DNA from: Eubacteriaceae bacterium Marseille-Q4139
GTDB taxonomy: Bacteria > Bacillota > Clostridia > Lachnospirales > Lachnospiraceae
NCBI GenBank assembly: GCA_018223415.1
Contig: JAGTTQ010000001.1
Location: forward strand, 3,335,365 to 3,399,364
Direction of reading: 5' to 3'
DNA: 64,000 bases
Shown here: piece after piece, positions 53,373 through 63,028 of the stretch
Numbering within the stretch: position 1 is the stretch's first letter
Layout of the letters: every line of letters begins with the position of its first letter
Translations under genes and position numbers: made by a program
Notes under the pieces: generated by a model
Databases searched by the model: none
Told to the model about the DNA's origin: nothing
The model's input: only the letters and a program-made list of their open reading frames with translations

Positions 53373-54455
53373 ATGGCACAGCTGAGCTTACAGCATATCG
53401 ACAAGATATACGACAACAACGTCCAGGCTGTATTCGACTTCAACCTGGATGTCAAGGACGGCGAGCTCATCGTCTTGGTGGGGCCTTCCGGATGCGGAAA
53501 ATCGACGACACTGCGTATGGTGGCCGGTCTTGAGGACATCTCAGCCGGCAAGCTGATCCTGGACGGAAAGGACATTACGCAGACGCCTGCAAAGGACCGC
53601 GATATGGCCATGGTATTCCAGAGCTATGCGCTCTACGGCCATATGACCATCTACGAGAACATGGCATTTTCTCTGACACTCAGAAGAGAAGATCCCAATG
53701 TCATCCATAAAAAAGTGCTGGCAGCCGCAGAGATTCTGGGCCTTACAAGCCAGTTAAACAAAAAGCCGGCGCAGCTTTCCGGCGGACAGCGCCAGAGGGT
53801 TGCCATGGGACGTTCCATCGTAAGGAATCCCAAGGTTTTCCTGTTTGATGAGCCGTTATCCAACCTGGATGCCAAGCTCCGCGGGGCGACAAGGCGTGAG
53901 ATCTTGCTGCTCCACAAGCGGCTTCAGGCGACGATGCTCTACGTTACCCACGACCAGACCGAGGCCCTGACCTTGGCGGACCGCATCGTCTGCATGTCCA
54001 TGGGCCATGTTCAGCAGGTGGGAACGCCTCTTGAGCTTTACGACAGCCCGGCCAACATCTTCGTCGCAAGCTTTATCGGCCTTCCGCCGATGAATTTCTT
54101 CGACGTGAAGGTGGGAGACGGAGAGCTTCTCGGCGAGAACTTTAAGGTTTCCATAACGGCCGAGGAAAAAGATCTTTTAAAGAGCTATGCAGGTAAGGAA
54201 ATTGTTCTTGGTGTCCGTCCCGAGGACATCGCCGAGGGAGCCGGCATCCCGGTTACGGTATTCTCCAACGAGAATCTGGGCATGAATACGCTGGTTCACG
54301 GCCATATCGGCGGCGTAAGGAAGCCGAGCATGAAGGTTTCCGCCAAGTTAAAAGGATGGGCAGATCACAAGGCCGGCGACACCGTGCAGCTTGTGTTCAA
54401 CAGGAAGCACTTCTTTGATAAAGAGACGACCAACGCCATAAGGAAGGGGAATTGA
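53373..54455 (+). CDS. ABC transporter ATPase (MsmX/UgpC-like), first copy
   Basis: 360 residues. Walker A GPSGCGKST near residue 37, signature LSGGQRQRVAMGRS, Walker B VFLFDEPLSNLDAKLR, and a C-terminal TOBE-type domain (LGVRPEDI). Such ATPases energise sugar importers of the LplABC kind. It differs from the second copy at 59368 in the Q-loop region (YALYGHMTIYENMAF). Confidence 0.93.
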   Translation: MAQLSLQHIDKIYDNNVQAVFDFNLDVKDGELIVLVGPSGCGKSTTLRMVAGLEDISAGKLILDGKDITQTPAKDRDMAMVFQSYALYGHMTIYENMAFSLTLRREDPNVIHKKVLAAAEILGLTSQLNKKPAQLSGGQRQRVAMGRSIVRNPKVFLFDEPLSNLDAKLRGATRREILLLHKRLQATMLYVTHDQTEALTLADRIVCMSMGHVQQVGTPLELYDSPANIFVASFIGLPPMNFFDVKVGDGELLGENFKVSITAEEKDLLKSYAGKEIVLGVRPEDIAEGAGIPVTVFSNENLGMNTLVHGHIGGVRKPSMKVSAKLKGWADHKAGDTVQLVFNRKHFFDKETTNAIRKGN

Positions 54456-54457
54456 TC

Positions 54458-55030
54458 ATGGATAAGAAGAAAAGTGGTTTCGGGGCAGTCGTGAAAGAAA
54501 TCTGCCGTAAATTCCTGGTTTCTTTAAAGCGCAGGCCGCACATGATCCCCATGGCTGTCATGGTGATCGCTTTCCTGGAGTATTCCCTGCACCTGACGGT
54601 GATTTCCAATACGACGGCCAAGATCCAGGGCGCAGGCATGGGCCTCTGCGGATTCGCAACCATGCTGTTTTCCATGCTGTCCCTGGTGTGCTTCAACAAC
54701 GCATACCCGCACAGAAAGCCGGTCAACCGGCCCATGTGGGTTCTGATGTTTGTGATGGTAGGCATCGTGATCTTTGCTGACGTCACCTACTTAAATGCGA
54801 TTTACTACGCGATTTCGAGACCGGACAACCCGATTGCGGTGACGATGTCCACGATCTACATCGCTTACGCGGAGTATTACCTTCGCACCCATATTATGAT
54901 TCTTGCGGCAGGCGCCGTATTGACGCTTTTGCTTCCGGTTTACTCCAAGTGGATCCGAAAGATCAAGACCTCGGTTGAGGTGGAGGACAACGGCAACCTC
55001 GGAGCCATTGATATTTCCGGGGAGAACTAA
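54458..55030 (+). CDS. Membrane protein of unknown function (four helices)
   Basis: 190 residues from ATG 54458 (AGGAAGGGG upstream; the TTG at 54452 overlaps the ATPase stop). A basic N-terminus (DKKKSGFGAVVKEICRKF) is followed by about four hydrophobic helices and an acidic tail (SVEVEDNGNLGAIDISGEN). No family is recognised. Part of the transporter operon. Confidence 0.72.
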   Translation: MDKKKSGFGAVVKEICRKFLVSLKRRPHMIPMAVMVIAFLEYSLHLTVISNTTAKIQGAGMGLCGFATMLFSMLSLVCFNNAYPHRKPVNRPMWVLMFVMVGIVIFADVTYLNAIYYAISRPDNPIAVTMSTIYIAYAEYYLRTHIMILAAGAVLTLLLPVYSKWIRKIKTSVEVEDNGNLGAIDISGEN

Positions 55031-55051
55031 TCGGAAGAAACAGGAGGAAGT

Positions 55052-55690
55052 ATGAGTAAAAAACGACAGAAGCCAGTCGAGGAGAAAAAGAGCACCGCGG
55101 AGTACTACAAGCTCCATAAAAAAGCCGTGGAGGATCTTGTGAGCGCGGACGAGTCCAACTCCCCGAAGGTTTCTGAAGCGGAGTTACGCAAGTACCGTTC
55201 CGGAACCAGGAAGTTCAAATTTGCGCCATGGTTCAAAGTGGTGTTTGTCAAGTTCTGGTTCCCGGCGGCCGTGTGCTTCTTCTTCATTTGGGGGCTCAGC
55301 GCGTATGTTTCCAATATGCTGGATCTTCTGGCTGCCACGGGCATTGCCCTCGGCATGGTGACAGATCTGCTGACGAATAATGTTTTGCGGTTTTTTGAGT
55401 CAAAAGAGGGGGAAAACAGCCGCTTTATGATGTTTCCAAAGAAGGGGTATCTTTCTTTCCCTCTCAATATCCTGTATTCCTGGGTGGTATTATTTCTCGT
55501 ATTTACCTTGTACAACGTGATCAATGGGGCTATCGTAGCCGTCACGCAGGTGACGGATCAGGTTCCGCTGGGCGTGGAGCCGATCCTGTTCGGCCTGTTT
55601 TATCTTGGCTTTGATACCCTGCTGATAGAGGCAAAGCATCTGTTGAAGCGCATTGTTTCAGATGCGGTTAAAACGACGAAAAGAGGTTAA
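55052..55690 (+). CDS. Membrane protein of unknown function with charged N-terminal domain
   Basis: 212 residues, CAGGAGG upstream. The first 65 residues are soluble and Lys/Glu-rich (KKRQKPVEEKKSTAEYYKLHKK), followed by three to four hydrophobic helices and a basic tail. No family is recognised. It ends 4 bp before the GH28 gene, so it belongs to the same transcript. Confidence 0.72.
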   Translation: MSKKRQKPVEEKKSTAEYYKLHKKAVEDLVSADESNSPKVSEAELRKYRSGTRKFKFAPWFKVVFVKFWFPAAVCFFFIWGLSAYVSNMLDLLAATGIALGMVTDLLTNNVLRFFESKEGENSRFMMFPKKGYLSFPLNILYSWVVLFLVFTLYNVINGAIVAVTQVTDQVPLGVEPILFGLFYLGFDTLLIEAKHLLKRIVSDAVKTTKRG

Positions 55691-55694
55691 TGAA

Positions 55695-57260
55695 ATGAAT
55701 TTACTGTATCTCGGATCGACTTCGGTCTGCCTGGAGCTGGAAAATCATAATCCCTATTATTCAGCCGAAGAATACGGTGTGAGCCTGGATGGAGCAAAGC
55801 TTTATTCTGCCAATACCAATGTGTTTTCTGTTTTTGATTTAAAGCCGGATACGGAATACCAGGTAAAGGTATCCATGGCTTCCGGCAGTGAAGAGACGGT
55901 TTCCTTCCGCACGAAGACGGAAACCTGCTGTGTAAACGTAAAAGATTTCGGAGCCGCAGGCGACGGCGTCCATGAGGACACCGCGGCGATCCAGACGGCC
56001 ATCAACATGCTCCCGGAAGGCGGACGGCTGTATTTCCCGGAGGGGACGTACCGGACGCTTCCGCTGACTTTAAAGAGCCATACGACTCTTGATCTTTCGG
56101 AAAACGCCGTGCTTCAGGCCATTCCCGACAGGGATCGGTACCCGATTATCCCGGCCTTTACGGTGGATCCGGTGACGGAAAAAGAAGTTCCATTTGCCGG
56201 CTTTGAGGGGCTTGAGATTCCCTGCTACCAGTCATTCCTTCACGCCTCCTACGCGGAGGACATTGCCGTTGTGGGAAAAGGAACCATCAACGGCGGCGGA
56301 AAGGAAGGCGGCTGGTGGGTGGACTTTAAGAGTTTCCCGGCAGCCAGGGGCCGCATGGTTTTCGTGAACCGCTGCAAGGACGTGACGCTTCATGGGATCA
56401 CCATCGAGAACAGCCCGTCCTGGAACCTGCATCCGTATTTTTCCGAGAACTTTTCCGTGTATGGCTGCACGGTGCGCGCGCCGAAGGACAGCCCCAACAC
56501 GGATGCCATTGACCCGGAAAGCTGTGACGGCGTCAACATCATCGGCTGCCTGCTGACGGTGGGAGACGACTGCATCGCCGTCAAGTCCGGAAAAATCGAC
56601 ATGGCAAAGAAATATAAAACTCCGGCCGATCACCATGTGATCCGCAACTGCCTGATGCAGTTCGGCCACGGCGCCGTGACGTTGGGAAGCGAGCTGGCTG
56701 CCGGGATCCGGAACCTGAGCGTGACCCAGTGCTACTTTGAAGGCACCGACCGCGGACTTCGTATCAAGAGCCGCCGCGGAAGAGGAAAGGACAGCGTGAT
56801 TACCAACGTGCTGTTTGACAACATCCGCATGGATGGGGTGCTGACGCCTCTCGTGGTAAACATGTGGTACAACTGCGTGGATCCCGACCGCTACACCGAA
56901 TACGTTTGGTCGAGGGAAAAGCTTCCGGTGGATGACAGGACGCCGTCCATGGGTTCCCTGGCCTTTAAGAACATGGAATGCACCAACGCGGAGGTGGCTG
57001 CCTGCTACATCGACGGACTTCCGGAAAGCCCCGTGGAGGCTGTGACGCTTGAGAATATCCATATTTCCTTTGCAGAGGACGCAAAGCCTGGAAAGCCGTC
57101 CATGAAAAATTTCGCAGAGGACTGCTGCAAAATGGGTCTGTACCTCGATAACGTAAAGCAGATCCGCATCAAAAACGTAACTTTAGACGGCGTCGTGGGA
57201 GAGAAGCTCATTGTCGATCACTGCGACAGCCTGGAAACGGAAGGTTTCGATGGGGAGTAA
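55695..57260 (+). CDS. Polygalacturonase, glycoside hydrolase family 28
   Basis: 521 residues from ATG 55695. An N-terminal fibronectin-III-like domain (about 1-80) precedes the beta-helix, whose catalytic motifs are all visible: NTDAIDPE, GDDCIAVKSG, GHGAVTLGSE and RIKSRRGRG. It hydrolyses alpha-1,4 galacturonic bonds, probably exo-wise on short chains. No signal peptide, so an intracellular site is expected. Confidence 0.93.
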   Translation: MNLLYLGSTSVCLELENHNPYYSAEEYGVSLDGAKLYSANTNVFSVFDLKPDTEYQVKVSMASGSEETVSFRTKTETCCVNVKDFGAAGDGVHEDTAAIQTAINMLPEGGRLYFPEGTYRTLPLTLKSHTTLDLSENAVLQAIPDRDRYPIIPAFTVDPVTEKEVPFAGFEGLEIPCYQSFLHASYAEDIAVVGKGTINGGGKEGGWWVDFKSFPAARGRMVFVNRCKDVTLHGITIENSPSWNLHPYFSENFSVYGCTVRAPKDSPNTDAIDPESCDGVNIIGCLLTVGDDCIAVKSGKIDMAKKYKTPADHHVIRNCLMQFGHGAVTLGSELAAGIRNLSVTQCYFEGTDRGLRIKSRRGRGKDSVITNVLFDNIRMDGVLTPLVVNMWYNCVDPDRYTEYVWSREKLPVDDRTPSMGSLAFKNMECTNAEVAACYIDGLPESPVEAVTLENIHISFAEDAKPGKPSMKNFAEDCCKMGLYLDNVKQIRIKNVTLDGVVGEKLIVDHCDSLETEGFDGE

Positions 57261-57262
57261 GA

Positions 57263-58387
57263 ATGGATTATAAGAAGATTGATTCCTATGTACTGCGCCT
57301 GATCGAAGAGTCGACGCCGGAGCGCACCGCGTGGAACCTGGAGAAAATCCGGGACGGGAAGCCGGCCGACTGGAACTACATCGACGGATGCATGATTACG
57401 GCCCTTCTTGAGATCGCAGAGATCACCGGCGATAAGCGGTATTTCGATTTCGCAGAGATGTTCATCGACCATTTTGTAAAGGAAGACGGAAGCATCCTGA
57501 CCTTCAAGCCGGAAAAATACAATCTGGACGATATTAACGAAGGGCGCGTCCTCTTTGAACTTTATAAGAAGACGGGAAAAGAAAAATACAGAAAGGCCGC
57601 TGATTTCCTGCGCGGCCAGCTGGAAAAACAGCCGCGGACACCGGAGGGGAATTTCTGGCACAAGGCCATTTATCCCAACCAGGTATGGCTCGACGGGATT
57701 TATATGGCACAGCCGTTCCTTTCCATGTACGAGATGAATTTCGGAAGCGGCGACTGTAAGGATACGGTGAGCCAGATTAGAAACGTGCGGGAAAAGATGC
57801 GCGATGCGGCTACCGGCCTTTACTATCATGGCTATGATGCCTCGAAAACGATTTTCTGGGCAGATAAGGAGACAGGGCGTTCCAAAAACTTCTGGCTCCG
57901 CTCTATCGGATGGTTTTCCGTGGCCCTTGCCGACCTGCTGGAAATTGTCCCGGAGGGAGACGAAAGAGAAGAACTGACGGGAATCTTTAAGGAACTGATG
58001 GAGAGCCTCAAAAACTTTTCCGACGAAGAAACCGGCCTCTACTGGCAGGTGGTTGACCAGCCGAAACGGGAGGGCAATTACCTGGAGACAAGCGGCAGCA
58101 GCATGATCGCCTATGCCATGCTAAAGGGCAGCCGTCTCGGTGTCCTGGAAAAAGAGTATGCGGCTCTTGGCGCAAAGACCTTCCACGGCATCGCAGACAA
58201 GTACCTGTCCTTTACGGACGGAAACTTAAATCTTGGCGGCATCTGCCTGGTAGCAGGTTTAGGCCCTGAAAACAATACCCGCAGGGACGGTTCCTACGAG
58301 TATTATATTTCAGAGCCTGTTGTGGAGAACGACGCCAAGGGAGTCGCCCCGTTTATTCTGGCTTATACGGAGATCATGAGGCTTTAG
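57263..58387 (+). CDS. Unsaturated galacturonyl hydrolase, GH105 (YteR/RhiN-like)
   Basis: 374 residues of (alpha/alpha)6-barrel type. DWNYIDGCMITALLEI, NQVWLDGIYMAQPFL (with the catalytic Asp) and SIGWFSVALADLLEI match YteR-like enzymes, which hydrate and release the unsaturated sugar left by pectate or rhamnogalacturonan lyases. It starts 2 bp after the GH28 stop. Cytoplasmic. Confidence 0.92.
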   Translation: MDYKKIDSYVLRLIEESTPERTAWNLEKIRDGKPADWNYIDGCMITALLEIAEITGDKRYFDFAEMFIDHFVKEDGSILTFKPEKYNLDDINEGRVLFELYKKTGKEKYRKAADFLRGQLEKQPRTPEGNFWHKAIYPNQVWLDGIYMAQPFLSMYEMNFGSGDCKDTVSQIRNVREKMRDAATGLYYHGYDASKTIFWADKETGRSKNFWLRSIGWFSVALADLLEIVPEGDEREELTGIFKELMESLKNFSDEETGLYWQVVDQPKREGNYLETSGSSMIAYAMLKGSRLGVLEKEYAALGAKTFHGIADKYLSFTDGNLNLGGICLVAGLGPENNTRRDGSYEYYISEPVVENDAKGVAPFILAYTEIMRL

Positions 58388-58399
58388 GAAGAGCCCGGA

Positions 58400-59188
58400 T
58401 CAGCCTTCCGTCTCCTGCATCATGATTTTCATGCTGTCGGAATCGCTGGCATAGACAGGAGAGGCAGAGGCATAAAAGCTTGGGGAGACCCCGTACTTTT
58501 TCTTAAAAAGGCGCGAAAAATAAAGCGGCTCCTTAAAACCGCAGATATGTGCGATTTCAGAGACATTGTTGCCCTGGGAGTTCCTGAGCCAGTCGGCGGC
58601 GGAGCGGAGCCGCAGTTCCGTTAAGTATTTATGGGGCGTGACGCCCAGCTCCTTTTTGAACAGCTTGATTAAATAGTCGTAGCTGAAAGGAAGCGTATGG
58701 AGATATTCGGCAAGATCGTAGTTGTAATTCGGGTAGTTATGGATAATCTGGGCTTCGATCTGCTGGACAATCTCGTTCTTGACCTGTGAGGGCTGTGAAA
58801 GCTCGGCGTAGGTCACGATCAGGTTTCCAAAGGCCTGAAGAAGGGAGGTCCTGGAATCCGGGTCGACGGAATAAAAATAAAAGGCGGAATTGAAGATGGG
58901 TTCCATGCTTTTATTCTCGTCCTTTGTGATAAGGAGGGGTTCCCGGTTCGTCAGGGAACAGTCGGACAGATTCAGGTGAATGTTTGTAAAGCCCTCTTCG
59001 CTGGCGTTTGTGTGGGCCATCATCGGCGGGATAATGGCGATGTCATCGGCATGGTACGTCATGGTACAGTGATCGAAGATCAGCTGCCCGGTACCGCTGG
59101 TACAGTAAATAACCTCCCAGTGGGAATGGGCGTGTCTTGAAACAGCAAGCGTCAGTGCATGCTTTCCGGCGTAAACAATATTATTCAT
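58400..59188 (-). CDS. AraC-family transcriptional regulator
   Basis: 262 residues. An N-terminal cupin-like sugar-sensing part (YHADDIAIIPPMMAHTN) and a C-terminal pair of helix-turn-helix motifs (VTPHKYLTELRLRSAADWL, then NVSEIAHICGFKEPLYFSRLFKKKYGVSPS). It is convergent with the GH105 gene and divergent from the second ATPase, the right place for a local activator of the pectin genes. The 59189-59367 gap shows no other gene. Confidence 0.93.
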   Translation of the reverse strand: MNNIVYAGKHALTLAVSRHAHSHWEVIYCTSGTGQLIFDHCTMTYHADDIAIIPPMMAHTNASEEGFTNIHLNLSDCSLTNREPLLITKDENKSMEPIFNSAFYFYSVDPDSRTSLLQAFGNLIVTYAELSQPSQVKNEIVQQIEAQIIHNYPNYNYDLAEYLHTLPFSYDYLIKLFKKELGVTPHKYLTELRLRSAADWLRNSQGNNVSEIAHICGFKEPLYFSRLFKKKYGVSPSFYASASPVYASDSDSMKIMMQETEG

Positions 59189-59367
59189 ACTTTCTCTCTT
59201 CCCTCTGTATTGTTTCGAATAGGGTATAACTTAAATGTAACAAAAAATTTCGATTTTGTCCATATGTTGAATGGACAAATTTGCAGATGCTTCCATTCTG
59301 TGCACGGAAATCTGGGAAATTCCCGGCACAGAAGGAGGAAAACAGGAATGTGTAAGGAGGCATAAAG

Positions 59368-60447
59368 ATGTCATACCTGGCTCTGAAAAAAATCAACAAA
59401 ATTTATCCCAATGGTTTTCACGCCGTCCATGATTTCAACCTGGAAATCGAAAAAGGGGAGTTTATCGTCTTTGTAGGCCCTTCGGGATGCGGAAAATCGA
59501 CGACGCTGCGGATGATCGCGGGGCTTGAGGATATCTCCAACGGCGACTTCCTGATCAATGACAAGCGGGCCAATGAGATGGGGCCCCGGGAACGCGAGGT
59601 AGCCATGGTTTTCCAGAGCTATGCTCTTTATCCTCAGATGACCGTATATGACAACATCGCGTTCGGCTTAACGCTTCAGGGCGTCGACGAGGACGTGATT
59701 GACGCGAAGGTCAAAAAGACGGCGCAGATTTTAGGCCTGACCGACTATCTTGACCGTCTGCCGAGAGCTCTTTCCGGCGGCCAGCGCCAGAGGGTTGCCA
59801 TTGGCCGCGCCCTGATCCGGAAGGTGGGCATCTTCCTCATGGACGAGCCGCTTTCCAACCTGGACGCCAAGCAGCGTGTCACCATGCGTTCCGAAATCGC
59901 CCAGATCCACAGGGAGACCGGGGCGACTACCATCTACGTGACCCACGATCAGACGGAGGCCATGACCCTGGCTGACCGCATCGTCGTCATGAAGGACGGC
60001 TATGTCCAGCAGACGGGAACGCCGTATGAGCTGTATTTCAATCCTGCCAACGTGTTCGTGGCCGGGTTCATCGGCGAGCCGCCCATGAACTTCGTAAACG
60101 GCACGGTAAAGGGCGGAAAGCTCATGTTCGGAAACATTGAGCTGGATCTCTCCCATAAGCTCGGTGCAAAGACGGCCGAGTGGGAAGGAAAGAAGATTGT
60201 CTTCGGCTTCCGGCCGGAGTCCATCGTCCTCGGCGAACAGGAGAACGCCTACCAGGTGACGGCCCTCGTGGAACTGACGGAGATGCTCGGCGACAACGCC
60301 AACGTCTACATCGACGTGGAGAACGAGAAGGCCATCTTAAAGGTCGATCCTCACGACACGCCGGAGGTGGACAGCACGATCCGGTTCTCGATCCCCTATG
60401 AGAATATGTACCTTTTCGACGGGGAGACGGAGCTTGTGATTAAATAA
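59368..60447 (+). CDS. ABC transporter ATPase (MsmX/UgpC-like), second copy
   Basis: 359 residues, TAAGGAGG upstream. Walker A GPSGCGKST, Q-loop in FQSYALYPQMTVYDN, signature LSGGQRQRVAIGRAL, Walker B FLMDEPLSNLDAKQR and C-terminal regulatory domain (FGFRPESI). It is closer to the canonical MsmX than the copy at 53373. It may serve this importer or others in the genome. Confidence 0.94.
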   Translation: MSYLALKKINKIYPNGFHAVHDFNLEIEKGEFIVFVGPSGCGKSTTLRMIAGLEDISNGDFLINDKRANEMGPREREVAMVFQSYALYPQMTVYDNIAFGLTLQGVDEDVIDAKVKKTAQILGLTDYLDRLPRALSGGQRQRVAIGRALIRKVGIFLMDEPLSNLDAKQRVTMRSEIAQIHRETGATTIYVTHDQTEAMTLADRIVVMKDGYVQQTGTPYELYFNPANVFVAGFIGEPPMNFVNGTVKGGKLMFGNIELDLSHKLGAKTAEWEGKKIVFGFRPESIVLGEQENAYQVTALVELTEMLGDNANVYIDVENEKAILKVDPHDTPEVDSTIRFSIPYENMYLFDGETELVIK

Positions 60448-60488
60448 TTAGGTACCTATCAAAATTCACATAAATAAAGGAGATTCAT

Positions 60489-61331
60489 ATGGACATTCGT
60501 TATTCTGCAAACCCGAAGGATGTCGAGCGATATACAACCGAAGAGCTCCGCAAAGAGTTCCTGATTACAGACCTCTATGTGGCGGACACTGTTCAGGCGA
60601 CCTACTCCCACGTGGACCGCATGGTCGTCATGGGAATCATGCCGGTTTCCGAGAAGGTATCCATCAGCAAGGGCATTGACGTCTGGGCAAACTTCGGTAC
60701 GGAGTATTTCCTCGAGAGAAGAGAGGCCGGCATTTTTAACCTGGGCGGCAAGGGCTATATCGAGGCCGACGGGGAGAAGTATGAGCTGGGCTACGAGGAC
60801 TGCCTGTACATTTCCAAGGGCGTAAAAGAGGTGTATTTCGAAAGCGCGGATCCGGAGAACCCGGCAAAATTCTATCTGGCTTCCACACCGGCCCACAAGG
60901 CCTGCAAGACGACGCTTTTAACCTACGAGCAGGCAAACCACCGCTTCCTGGGAAGCGACGAGAACTGCAACAAGAGAACCTTGAACCAGTTCATCCATCC
61001 GGACGTGCTGGAGACCTGCCAGCTCTCCATGGGCATGACGCAGCTTGCGGCAGGCAGCGTATGGAATTCCATGCCGTGCCATACCCATGAGCGCAGGATG
61101 GAGGTTTATACCTACTTTGAGATTCCGGAGGACAACGTGGTCATGCATTTCATGGGCAAGCCGGATCAGACGAGAAACCTTGTCATGAAGAATTTTGACG
61201 CCGTGATTTCCCCGTCCTGGTCCATCCACTGCGGCTGCGGCACTTCCAACTACACGTTTATCTGGGCCATGGGCGGCGAGAACCAGGCCTTTGACGACAT
61301 GGACAACTTAAAACCGACGGAACTGAAATAG
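60489..61331 (+). CDS. kduI: 5-dehydro-4-deoxy-D-glucuronate isomerase
   Basis: 280 residues, the family length. Cupin with zinc ligands in MPCHTHERRMEVYTYFE and the downstream SIHCGCGTSNYTFIWAMGGEN. It converts 5-keto-4-deoxyuronate, made from unsaturated galacturonate, to 2,5-diketo-3-deoxygluconate. AAAGGAG upstream; kduD follows after 13 bp. Confidence 0.96.
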   Translation: MDIRYSANPKDVERYTTEELRKEFLITDLYVADTVQATYSHVDRMVVMGIMPVSEKVSISKGIDVWANFGTEYFLERREAGIFNLGGKGYIEADGEKYELGYEDCLYISKGVKEVYFESADPENPAKFYLASTPAHKACKTTLLTYEQANHRFLGSDENCNKRTLNQFIHPDVLETCQLSMGMTQLAAGSVWNSMPCHTHERRMEVYTYFEIPEDNVVMHFMGKPDQTRNLVMKNFDAVISPSWSIHCGCGTSNYTFIWAMGGENQAFDDMDNLKPTELK

Positions 61332-61344
61332 GAGGTTTCTGATT

Positions 61345-62142
61345 ATGGATATGAACGCTTTCAGACTTGACGGAAAGCTTGCGCTTGTGACCGGCGGCGC
61401 AAACGGAATCGGCTTTGCCATCGGCTCCGCACTCGGAAGCGCCGGCGCGAAGGTGGTTTTCAACAGCACCAACGCTGAGCACATCGAAAAGGCCGAGGCG
61501 GCCTATAAAGAGATCGGCATCGACGCAAAGGGCTATGTCTGCGACGTGACCGACGAAGAGAAAATTAAGGAGATGGTGGCGGCCATCCGCGAGGAGCTTG
61601 GCATCATCGACATTTTGGTAAACAATGCCGGGATCATCAAGAGAATCCCGATGCTTGAGATGGACGCGGCCGATTTCCGCCGCGTGATCGACGTGGACTT
61701 AAACGCGCCGTTCATTGTCTCCAAGGCAGTCCTTCCGGGCATGATTGAAAAGGGCCACGGAAAGATCATCAACATCTGCTCCATGATGAGCGAGCTGGGC
61801 CGCGAGACGGTTTCGGCTTACGCTGCCGCAAAGGGCGGACTGAAGATGCTGACGAGAAACATCTGCGCCGAATTCGGCGAGAAGAATATCCAGTGCAACG
61901 GCATTGGGCCGGGATACATTGCGACACCGCAGACGGCTCCTTTAAGAGAGCGTCAGGCAGACGGCAGCCGCCATCCCTTTGATCAGTTCATCGTTGCCAA
62001 AACCCCGGCAGGCCGCTGGGGCGAGGTGGAGGATCTGATGGGCCCGGCAGTCTTCCTTGCATCGGATGCATCGAACTTTGTCAACGGCCAGATCCTTTAC
62101 GTGGATGGAGGCATTCTTGCCTACATCGGAAAGCAGCCGTAA
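61345..62142 (+). CDS. kduD: 2-deoxy-D-gluconate 3-dehydrogenase
   Basis: 265 residues, short-chain dehydrogenase. Cofactor motif TGGANGIGFAIG, NNAG at about 88-91, and catalytic S-Y-K in ICSMMSELGRETVSAYAAAKGG. It reduces the KduI product to 2-keto-3-deoxygluconate. KdgK and KdgA are not in this window. The stop codon overlaps the next start by one base. Confidence 0.95.
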   Translation: MDMNAFRLDGKLALVTGGANGIGFAIGSALGSAGAKVVFNSTNAEHIEKAEAAYKEIGIDAKGYVCDVTDEEKIKEMVAAIREELGIIDILVNNAGIIKRIPMLEMDAADFRRVIDVDLNAPFIVSKAVLPGMIEKGHGKIINICSMMSELGRETVSAYAAAKGGLKMLTRNICAEFGEKNIQCNGIGPGYIATPQTAPLRERQADGSRHPFDQFIVAKTPAGRWGEVEDLMGPAVFLASDASNFVNGQILYVDGGILAYIGKQP

Positions 62143-62921
62143 TGAAGCAGGTTCAGTTTGAGTCCCTGGGAGCCGAGGTAAAAGGCTATCTCTGGGATGA
62201 TTATGAGACACTGGCGGCCCACAAGACGCGGCCGGCCATGGTGATCTGTCCCGGCGGCGCCTACCGCTGGCGGTCGCCCAGGGAAAAGGATTCACCGGCA
62301 TTGGAGTTCCTTTCCATGGGATACCAGGTTTTCGTCCTGGAGTATTCCTGCGGGACGGAGGCGGCCGGCTTTAAGCCTTTAAGGCAGCTTGCCGGAGCTG
62401 TGGCTCACCTGCGGGCAAATCATGAAGCCTGGCAGATTGATCCGGAAAAAATCGTGGTTCTCGGCTTTTCGGCCGGCGGCCATCTGGCTGCCAGTCTGGG
62501 AGCCTTTTGGAACGATCCGGAGCTTGGGTTTTCTGCCGATGTAAAGCCGGATGCACTTGTGCTCTGTTATCCTGTCATCAGCACCAGGGAATTCGCCCAT
62601 GAGGAATCGGCCGAGTGGGTTTCCGGGGGCGACGAGAGGATGCGGGAGAAGATGAACCTTCAGGAGCAGGTGACGCCTGCCTTCCCGCCTGTGTTTTTGT
62701 GGCACGGCGGAGAGGACACGAGTGTCCCGCCGGAAAACAGCATGATGCTTGCGGCGGCTCTGAGACGAAATAAAGTGCCCTTTGAGTTCCATCTTTTCGG
62801 GACGGGTTCCCACGGCATTTCCACCTGCACACAGGAGGTGGAGACGCCGGACGACGTGTGCCGCGCCTGGATCCCCCTCTGCAAGACCTGGCTCAACCGC
62901 AGATTTCATTATATGCCGTAA
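62142..62921 (+). CDS. Alpha/beta hydrolase, probable sugar esterase
   Basis: 259 residues. Nucleophile Ser in VLGFSAGGHLAAS, acid Asp in WHGGEDTSVPP and His in GTGSHGIS; PAMVICPGGAYRWRSPREKD holds the oxyanion HGG-like motif. This is the acetyl-xylan-esterase/BD-FAE-like group, so removal of acetyl groups from pectin oligosaccharides is likely from context. No signal peptide. Translationally coupled to kduD. Confidence 0.85.
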   Translation: MKQVQFESLGAEVKGYLWDDYETLAAHKTRPAMVICPGGAYRWRSPREKDSPALEFLSMGYQVFVLEYSCGTEAAGFKPLRQLAGAVAHLRANHEAWQIDPEKIVVLGFSAGGHLAASLGAFWNDPELGFSADVKPDALVLCYPVISTREFAHEESAEWVSGGDERMREKMNLQEQVTPAFPPVFLWHGGEDTSVPPENSMMLAAALRRNKVPFEFHLFGTGSHGISTCTQEVETPDDVCRAWIPLCKTWLNRRFHYMP

Positions 62922-63028
62922 ACGCTTGAGAGCAGGTAAGAAGAGTTGCCTGCTCTCATTGTTTTTGACGGCATGAAAAACGACAGCATGTAAATTGACA
63001 GCATGAGAGAAGAGAGGAATGATTGAAC

